Translations under genes and position numbers: made by a program
Shown: positions 1 to 4,106 of the stretch, piece after piece
Layout: every line of letters starts with the position of its first letter
Numbering within the stretch: position 1 is the stretch's first letter
Notes under the pieces: model-generated
Told to the model about the DNA's origin: nothing
The model's database searches: none
Seen by the model: only the letters and a program-made list of their open reading frames with translations
Source: Planctomycetaceae bacterium
GTDB lineage: Bacteria; Planctomycetota; UBA1135; GCA-002686595
Direction: 5' to 3'
Assembly (NCBI GenBank): GCA_013360535.1
Contig: JABWBL010000284.1
Coordinates: 1 to 5,237, forward strand
Length of the DNA: 5,237 nt

Positions 1-159
1 GCCCTTCGCGAGCACCGCGCGCACCTCGCGCAGCACGCTCGTCTCCTCCGTCGCATGTTCCGTGCACAGCATCACGCGCCGCGCCTGCACCCGGCACTCC
101 CCACACGGCGCCCCCTGCGCGAACGCGAGCACTGCCAGGACCACCGCCGCGATTCCCAC
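1..159 (-). CDS. Small secreted protein with a CGEC motif, 3' part outside window
   Basis: Product not recognised. An open frame runs from a GTG at 159-157 to the left edge (53 codons, no stop). An in-frame TAG at 171-169 lies just upstream, and this GTG is the only usual start codon between that stop and the signal peptide. The product begins MGIAAVVLAVLAFAQG, which reads as a signal peptide with a hydrophobic core at residues 3-13 and a likely AFA|Q cleavage after residue 14. It is followed by Cys19-Gly-Glu-Cys22 and a third cysteine, Cys32, suggesting a disulfide or metal site in an exported protein. Of the 53 codons, 48 end in G or C, as expected for a real gene here. It is divergent from the gene at 348. 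No good Shine-Dalgarno is visible; a TAGGTT box sits 6 nt before the GTG. Main doubt: the fragment is short and GC-rich DNA easily stays open. Confidence 0.5.
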   Translation of the reverse strand, partial: MGIAAVVLAVLAFAQGAPCGECRVQARRVMLCTEHATEETSVLREVRAVLAKG

Positions 160-165
160 GCCCCG

Positions 166-171
166 AACCTA
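166..171 (-). promoter_or_regulatory. TANNNT -10-like box of the minus-strand gene
   Basis: On the minus strand TAGGTT (171 to 166) lies 6 nt before the GTG start at 159. This matches the TANNNT pattern and the short distance described for leaderless genes in some bacteria. No recognisable -35 is seen about 17 bp upstream. Six-base patterns of this kind are common, so this is weak support on its own; it gains a little from similar placement before the genes at 2604 and 3263. Confidence 0.22.
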
Positions 172-194
172 GCAGCCTTCCGGACCCGTGGCGA

Positions 195-212
195 TTCGAA
201 CCTCGGTCCGAA
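195..212. promoter_or_regulatory. 18-bp imperfect dyad in the divergent intergenic region
   Basis: The sequence TTCGAACCTCGGTCCGAA is a dyad centred between 203 and 204: seven of eight outer base pairs match (A199/C208 is the mismatch). The right arm also pairs with CGGACC at 181-186. It lies between the minus-strand start at 159 and the promoter-like hexamers at 248-277, which is where an operator for a dimeric regulator would be expected. The two-base centre makes an RNA hairpin unlikely, so a DNA-binding site is the more natural reading. No regulator gene is present in the window. Confidence 0.22.
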
Positions 213-247
213 GCTCTCGACGGCGTTCTGGGGAAGTCTCGGCTGGC

Positions 248-277
248 TTGACGTGGGTTGGCGAGTTCCTCGATAGT
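248..277 (+). promoter_or_regulatory. Possible sigma70-type promoter for the gene at 348
   Basis: TTGACG (248-253) matches the -35 consensus at five of six positions. After an 18-bp spacer, GATAGT (272-277) matches the -10 consensus at four of six. Transcription would begin near 284 and give a leader of about 64 nt. Two copies of TCTCGAG (277-283 and 285-291) lie at the predicted start. The spacing is slightly long and the organism's sigma factor preferences are unknown. Confidence 0.35.
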
Positions 278-335
278 CTCGAGGTCTCGAGAGCGAACTT
301 TCCATCGTTCTTGGAGCTTGGGCAGGTGCGCTGGC

Positions 336-340
336 CGGAG
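336..340 (+). promoter_or_regulatory. Ribosome binding site fixing the start at 348
   Basis: CGGAG ends 7 nt before the ATG at 348, ideal Shine-Dalgarno spacing. It supports this ATG over the in-frame TTG at 258, which would place an arginine-rich stretch ahead of the membrane segment and overlap the predicted promoter. Confidence 0.5.
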
Positions 341-347
341 TCGTGAC

Positions 348-1754
348 ATGCACAAACGAAGCTCGCGTTGGGGACTCGTCCTGTTGTTGGGGGCGCTGGT
401 GCTCGTCGTCGCCCTGTGGCGTCGGAGTCCCGCCCCGATGGACGCGCGAGCCGTCGTCGTCGCCGCGCCCGAGGCGAAGGCCGAATCGCCGAGAGTCGAG
501 AGCGAGCCCGAGCCTGCAGCGCCCGTACGTGAGGAGCCCGTCGTCGCTGCGGTCGTGGAGCCGGATCGGAAGGCGACGCTTGAGGCACCTCCTGAGCCCG
601 TGCTGGTCATGATGTCGCCCTCCCGACCGACGTTCGAGGGGACGTCGCTTGTCGTCCGTGATGAGCGCGACGGCAGCGCGCTCCCGTGGTGGAACGTGCG
701 AGTGCAGCTCGCGGGCGGCGCCACCACGACGGTGAGGCCCGACTCGAAGGGCGTCATCCGCTGGGAGGAATCCAAGTCGATCGAGTCGGTCGCGGTCGAG
801 TTCGGCGCCGACGGAACGCAGTCTTCGCTCGCGAATTGCACGCTCGAGAAGGCGCCCGACGGCCAGATCGTCGCGTCGGCGCCGTTCTTGTTCGTCGGCA
901 GGTTCCTCGCCGTCGCTCCGGGTTTCGATCCGGCGAAGGACGCCCGCATCCAGCGCGTGCAGTCGCTCCGGGCGGACGGCGCTGGCGTCCCGTTCCAATC
1001 CACGACGCCGCAGCTCGAAGCGGGCGCGGAGCCTGACGAGCGAGTGTTCGCGATCGCGACGTTCCGCAGGATGCCGCACGATCTCGCCGAGCTGGGCGCG
1101 ACGCTCGAAGTGACGTTGGGCTCCGGCGATGAGAACTCCGCTACCTGGAGCGCGAAGTTCCCGGTGCCCGGACTCGTGACGTCTCCCGTCGTGCAGCTCG
1201 AGTCGAGCTCGACCGCCTCGCTGCGGGTACTCGTGCTCGACGACACCACGAGCCAGCCGCTGCCGGGCGCGATCGTCGCCGTCTCGACGCCCCAGTCGCA
1301 GGCGCAATCGCGTGGCGACGCGACCGGACTCACGGATGCGGAGGGGCGCATCGTCCATGCGGCGCTCGATCAGGGGGAGTACCACCTGTTCGTTCGCCAG
1401 ATCGGCTACAAGGACCGACGCGAGGTCGTCAAGCTCGGTCGCGGGGGACTGGAGCTCGTCGTGCGGCTCGTTCCGCGCGCGACGCTGCACGACTACGAAG
1501 TCCACGTCGCGTTGCCGGCCGGCGCTGACCTGTTCAAGTTCCGAGTTGCAGTCAAATGCCAGCCGATGTTCGTGTGGCTCGACGCGGCCGTCGAGCCGAC
1601 GCCGGGCGGAACGGGCGCGGTGGCGCGCTTCAAGCGCCTGCCAGCGGGCGAGTACACGGTCAGTGTGTTCGAGTTCGACGGCGAGACGAAGGTGCGTGCG
1701 GAGCAGATCACGCTCATCCCCGGCAGCCTTCGTTGCGACTTCGACCTGCGCTGA
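348..1754 (+). CDS. Membrane-anchored carboxypeptidase-regulatory-like domain protein
   Basis: The 468-residue product starts MHKRSSRW, then has one hydrophobic segment at residues 9-24. The basic residues before it predict that the rest lies outside the cytoplasmic membrane. Residues 35-95 are an Ala/Pro/Glu-rich linker. Residues about 98-145 contain a VxDxxxGxxLPxxxVxV...TTTVxPDxKGxI pattern, and residues 290-375 a clearer one (LRVLVLDDTTSQPLPGAIVA, TGLTDAEGRI at 326-335, GEYHLFVRQIGY at 343-354). Both resemble the carboxypeptidase regulatory-like beta-sandwich, a non-catalytic fold common in surface proteins. Residues 380-468 look like a further beta-rich domain ending FKRLPAGEYTVSVFEF (428-443). 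No catalytic motif is seen, so a structural, binding or scaffolding role is inferred. It is followed after 119 nt by the sulfotransferase-like gene. The fold assignment is fairly secure; the function is unknown. Confidence 0.87.
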   Translation: MHKRSSRWGLVLLLGALVLVVALWRRSPAPMDARAVVVAAPEAKAESPRVESEPEPAAPVREEPVVAAVVEPDRKATLEAPPEPVLVMMSPSRPTFEGTSLVVRDERDGSALPWWNVRVQLAGGATTTVRPDSKGVIRWEESKSIESVAVEFGADGTQSSLANCTLEKAPDGQIVASAPFLFVGRFLAVAPGFDPAKDARIQRVQSLRADGAGVPFQSTTPQLEAGAEPDERVFAIATFRRMPHDLAELGATLEVTLGSGDENSATWSAKFPVPGLVTSPVVQLESSSTASLRVLVLDDTTSQPLPGAIVAVSTPQSQAQSRGDATGLTDAEGRIVHAALDQGEYHLFVRQIGYKDRREVVKLGRGGLELVVRLVPRATLHDYEVHVALPAGADLFKFRVAVKCQPMFVWLDAAVEPTPGGTGAVARFKRLPAGEYTVSVFEFDGETKVRAEQITLIPGSLRCDFDLR

Positions 1755-1809
1755 GGTCCCGCGAGCCGTCGGCGGCCGGAAGGAAGTTCGTGGTGCCGGG
1801 GTCGTTCCC

Positions 1810-1871
1810 GGGGGAGGGGAGGAGGGGCGGCGGCGGCTCAGGTCGACGGAGGACGGGGACGAAGCAGGGGG
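1810..1871 (+). other. G-rich tract in the leader of the sulfotransferase-like gene
   Basis: Within the 119-nt gap (1755-1873) the plus strand carries G-runs at 1810-1814 (5), 1816-1819 (4), 1824-1827 (4), 1855-1858 (4) and 1867-1871 (5), with shorter GG steps between. The transcript could form a two-tetrad quadruplex locally, or a three-tetrad one with a long loop. The last run (AGGGGG, 1866-1871) is only 2 nt from the ATG at 1874 and is the nearest Shine-Dalgarno-like sequence. Function is inferred; G-runs are common in such GC-rich DNA. Confidence 0.3.
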
Positions 1872-1873
1872 CG

Positions 1874-2545
1874 ATGAGTCGATCGATCCTCGTGACGGGT
1901 TGCCCACGTTCGGGGCTGGGGCACGTGGCCGGATTGCTGGAGCGCCTCGGCGTTCCGTGCGGGCGGTCCGAGCTCTTCAACGCGGCGTCGCTGGAGTTCG
2001 GCGCGCCGAAGTGGCCGCGCAAGCGGGGGGCGGAGGCTTCCTGGGAGGCGGCGCCCTATGCGGAGCACCTGCCGGCGGGCACGGTGGTGGTGCACGTCGT
2101 GCGGCATCCGCTGGCGACGCTGGATTCGTTGTGGCGGGCGCGGCTGTTCCGCTCGCGCAGCGAGGCGCGCGCGTTCGTCGAACGCCATGCGACGGCGCTC
2201 ACGCACGGCTTGCCGGTCGACCAGACGGCGCGGCTGTGGATCGAGTGGAACGAGCTGGCGGAGTCGGCGCGTGATGCGGGCGGCCTGCGCTACGTGCGCG
2301 TGCGCATCGAGGCGCTCGACGAAGCGGCGCTGCGCTGGATCGCCGAGCTTTCGGAGCGCGAGTTCCGGCGCGAGGACTTGACGCGTGCGCTGGAGTCGAC
2401 GGTGCGGACGAGCTCGACCGAGCTCGCGCTCGGCGACTGGACCAGCCTGCGCGGGACGGAAACGCTCTCGCGCATCGACGAGCTCGCCGCGCGCTATGGA
2501 TACGGCCGTTCGGCGCTCGGTGGACTGCTCGCGCAGGCCGCGTGA
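1874..2545 (+). CDS. Sulfotransferase-fold protein, short and divergent
   Basis: The 223-residue product resembles PAPS-dependent sulfotransferases, which move sulfate from PAPS to hydroxyl or amino groups of glycans, lipids or peptides. Near the N-terminus, TGCPRSGLGHVAGLL (residues 8-22) corresponds to the phosphosulfate-binding loop, usually GxPRSGTT. The segment VVHVVRHPLATLDSLW (72-87) corresponds to the 3'-phosphate site, with Arg77 and Ser85 at the usual eight-residue spacing. A WIEWNELAE segment (122-130) is also typical of bacterial members. The start is the ATG that places the binding loop at residues 8-16, as usual; upstream in-frame sequence is low-complexity Arg/Gly. The protein is somewhat shorter than most relatives and has Leu15-Gly16 where Thr-Thr is usual. 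No signal peptide, so cytoplasmic or acting on a cytoplasmic precursor. The neighbouring epimerase-like gene suggests glycan modification. The acceptor cannot be told. Confidence 0.85.
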   Translation: MSRSILVTGCPRSGLGHVAGLLERLGVPCGRSELFNAASLEFGAPKWPRKRGAEASWEAAPYAEHLPAGTVVVHVVRHPLATLDSLWRARLFRSRSEARAFVERHATALTHGLPVDQTARLWIEWNELAESARDAGGLRYVRVRIEALDEAALRWIAELSEREFRREDLTRALESTVRTSSTELALGDWTSLRGTETLSRIDELAARYGYGRSALGGLLAQAA

Positions 2546-2568
2546 ACCCCACGCCTCCCGCCCCGACA

Positions 2569-2596
2569 GGAAAAAAGTCGCTCCGGCCCTTACGCT
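2569..2596 (+). promoter_or_regulatory. GGAAAAA / CCTTACGCT promoter-like element of the epimerase gene
   Basis: GGAAAAA (2569-2575) is followed by CCTTACGCT (2588-2596), whose TACGCT (2591-2596) fits TANNNT and ends 7 nt before the ATG at 2604. The same two blocks at the same spacing precede the gene at 3263: over 28 aligned positions without gaps, 18 are identical. With no Shine-Dalgarno present, transcription starting at or next to the ATG (a leaderless mRNA) is the simplest reading. An ECF-type sigma factor recognising GGAA is an alternative. Confidence 0.42.
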
Positions 2597-2603
2597 TCGC
2601 ACC

Positions 2604-3143
2604 ATGACCCAGTTCAACGACCGCGCCCAGGCGAGCTACTCGGTGCAGGACTACTCGAAGCGCACGCGCATCGAGGGCCTCGAGCTCGTCGAGCTCAAGC
2701 GCTTCAACGACGACGGGGGCTCGATGACCGAGCTCGGGCGCCTCGACGAGGGCCTGCACCGCCAGCTCCCCGGCTTCACGGTGCGGCAGGTCAACTACAG
2801 CGTCATCGAGCCGCTCGCGATCAAGGCCTTCCATCTCCACAAGCGCCAGACGGACGTGTGGTTCGTGCCGCCGACGGACAAGCTGCTCGTGGTGGTCGCC
2901 GACGTGCGCAAGGGCTCGCCGACCGAAGGCACGGTGCTGCGGATGGTGCTCGGCGACGGCAACTCACGCCTCGTGCGCATTCCGCCCGGTGTCGCCCACG
3001 GTTGCCGCAACCTGCGCACGGGCCAGACGGCGCAGGTGATCTACTTCGTCGACGTGCAGTTCTCGACCGACGCCCAGTGCGACGAGGGGCGCATCCCCTG
3101 GGACCACTTCGGCACGGAAGTCTGGGAAGTCGCGCGCGAGTAA
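2604..3143 (+). CDS. dTDP-4-dehydrorhamnose 3,5-epimerase (RmlC) family cupin
   Basis: The 179-residue product has the usual RmlC length and motif order: GLELVELKRFNDDGGSMTEL (25-44), RQVNYSVIEPLAIKAFHLH (61-79), VVVADVRKGSPTEG (96-109), IPPGVAHGCRNL (126-137), VIYFVDVQF (145-153) and GRIPWDHFG (162-170). Classical members epimerise the 3 and 5 positions of dTDP-4-keto-6-deoxyglucose on the way to dTDP-rhamnose. His77 aligns with the catalytic His and Tyr147 with the catalytic Tyr of RmlC. However, the substrate-binding Arg is Lys74, a Lys is Asp84, and a second Tyr is Phe153. FHLHKRQTDVW is a motif I recall from a separate subfamily of the superfamily. It may thus be a different sugar-nucleotide epimerase or isomerase, so no rfbC/rmlC symbol is given. 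No rmlA, rmlB or rmlD is in view. The ATG start has no Shine-Dalgarno but an upstream promoter-like element. Confidence 0.92.
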   Translation: MTQFNDRAQASYSVQDYSKRTRIEGLELVELKRFNDDGGSMTELGRLDEGLHRQLPGFTVRQVNYSVIEPLAIKAFHLHKRQTDVWFVPPTDKLLVVVADVRKGSPTEGTVLRMVLGDGNSRLVRIPPGVAHGCRNLRTGQTAQVIYFVDVQFSTDAQCDEGRIPWDHFGTEVWEVARE

Positions 3144-3226
3144 GGGCGCGGCAAGGGCTCGAGGCGCGCGAACGCAAGAATTCGGGCGGAAGTCGCTGGC
3201 CTGCCGTGGTGGGGTGGGCGAGCGCG

Positions 3227-3254
3227 GGAAAAATGAGGGCGCGCTCCTTATCCT
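3227..3254 (+). promoter_or_regulatory. GGAAAAA / CCTTATCCT promoter-like element of the cyclase gene
   Basis: GGAAAAA (3227-3233) is followed by CCTTATCCT (3246-3254); TATCCT (3249-3254) ends 8 nt before the ATG at 3263. The second G of the first block is 21 nt from the first T of TATCCT, exactly as in the copy at 2569-2596. The element overlaps an in-frame upstream ATG at 3233, which argues for the ATG at 3263 as the true start. It would drive the cyclase and S46 peptidase genes together. Confidence 0.42.
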
Positions 3255-3262
3255 CCCACGCC

Positions 3263-4084
3263 ATGACGTCCCCCGAATCGTGGCGCACGCGAGTGCGGAG
3301 CGTGGCGCTCGCCGGCCTGCTCGCGAGCCCGCTGTTGCTCGAGAGCTGCGCGACGGCGCCTTCGCTGTACGACAAGCGGCTCGTCGACCTCACGCACACC
3401 CTGCGCGACGCCGACTCGAACGGGCCGCAGGAAGAGCCGTTCCGCTACGAGCGTGTCGCGGGCGCGGACGAGGACGGTCGCTGGCACGCGACCGGATCGA
3501 TCGCGGGCCCCGAGGACTCGGGCACGCACCTCGAGGCGCCGATGCGGCTCGGTGAAGGCCGCAACGGAGCGGACGAAGTGCCGCTGAGCCGGTTGGTCGG
3601 GCCGATCCGCGTGATCGACGTGCAGGCGAAGTGCCGCACGCAGGCGAACTACGTCGTGACGCTCGCGGACCTGCGTGCGCACGAGCGCGATTACGGTCGC
3701 ATCCCGCGTGGAGCGGCGGTGCTCGTGTGCACAGGTTGGGACCGCAACTGGGGCCAGCCCGACCGCTACTTCGGCACGCTCGATTCGCCGCGACACCCGG
3801 GCCTGACGGTCGAGTTCGTGCGCGAGCTCGTCGAGCGCTCGGTCGACTTGGTCGGCATCGACGGGCCGAGCTTGGACGCGGCGGTGGTCGACCTCGAGAG
3901 CGGCGACGCCGCGCGCCGCGAGCGACCGGTCCAGCGCGTGCTCGCCGACGCGAACGTCCCGGCCTTCACCGACCTCGCGGCGGTGCGCACGCTCCCCGCG
4001 ATCGGCGCGACGCTGATCGCCCTGCCCATGAAGCTCGACCGCAGCGGCGCGAGTCCCGCCCGCGTGGTCGCCGTCGTCCCCTAG
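3263..4084 (+). CDS. Cyclase-family (kynurenine formamidase-like) lipoprotein, active site degenerate
   Basis: The 273-residue product begins with a basic N-region and hydrophobic core (residues 14-26) ending LLLESC, a plausible though imperfect lipobox with Cys29 as the lipidated residue (Glu at -2 is unusual). The rest follows the metal-dependent cyclase/formamidase/isatin hydrolase family: VDLTHTL (41-47), EDSGTHLEAPMRL (84-96), DEVPLSRLVGPIRVIDV (104-120), GRIPRGAAVLVCTGW (145-159), VGIDGPSLD (197-205), NVPAFTDLAAV (231-241) and ATLIALPMKL (249-258). Active members read EHxGTHxDAPxH in the metal loop; here the four ligand positions are Asp85, His89, Glu91 and Arg95. The later His and Glu are Gln224 and Thr236. 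Hydrolase activity is therefore doubtful. ATG 3263 is chosen over ATG 3233 because the longer form overlaps the promoter-like element; 3233 would add ten residues. Probably co-transcribed with the S46 gene 22 nt downstream. Confidence 0.9.
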   Translation: MTSPESWRTRVRSVALAGLLASPLLLESCATAPSLYDKRLVDLTHTLRDADSNGPQEEPFRYERVAGADEDGRWHATGSIAGPEDSGTHLEAPMRLGEGRNGADEVPLSRLVGPIRVIDVQAKCRTQANYVVTLADLRAHERDYGRIPRGAAVLVCTGWDRNWGQPDRYFGTLDSPRHPGLTVEFVRELVERSVDLVGIDGPSLDAAVVDLESGDAARRERPVQRVLADANVPAFTDLAAVRTLPAIGATLIALPMKLDRSGASPARVVAVVP

Positions 4085-4106
4085 TTCCTCCTCCGAACGA
4101 AATCCG

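Noticed and set aside
185..207. tRNA-like T-loop (GGTTCGAATC) on the minus strand
   Set aside because: The flanking bases do not form a five-pair T-stem, no matching 5' acceptor strand lies at the right distance, and no CCA end follows. It is better explained by the local dyad.
258..347. In-frame TTG start extending the membrane protein by 30 residues
   Set aside because: It would overlap the predicted promoter, place an Arg-rich segment ahead of the membrane helix, and ignore the well-spaced CGGAG at 336-340.
1796..1811. CCGGG/CCCGG hairpin after the membrane-protein gene as a terminator
   Set aside because: Only five base pairs and followed by G-runs rather than T residues.
72..1907. Long minus-strand open frame of 611 codons
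   Set aside because: It is antisense to the gene at 348-1754, is arginine-rich and low in complexity, and shows no domain. High GC keeps antisense frames open; the plus-strand frame has a membrane segment, Shine-Dalgarno and recognisable domains.
1312..2274. Plus-strand open frame crossing the membrane-protein and sulfotransferase-like genes
   Set aside because: Ser/Arg-rich off-frame translation overlapping two better supported genes.
2671..2700. Repeated GAGCTC/CTCGAG words inside coding sequence
   Set aside because: They follow from Glu-Leu and Leu-Glu codon pairs in a GC-rich genome and are not a repeat element.
3144..3175. GCGCG/CGCGC inverted repeat after the epimerase gene as a terminator
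   Set aside because: Short stem with a long loop and no T-tract; expected by chance in this composition.
4087..4094. CCTCCTCC before the S46 gene as a ribosome binding site
   Set aside because: It has the polarity of the anti-Shine-Dalgarno itself, so it cannot pair with 16S rRNA; it could at most pair with an SD-like sequence elsewhere in the mRNA.
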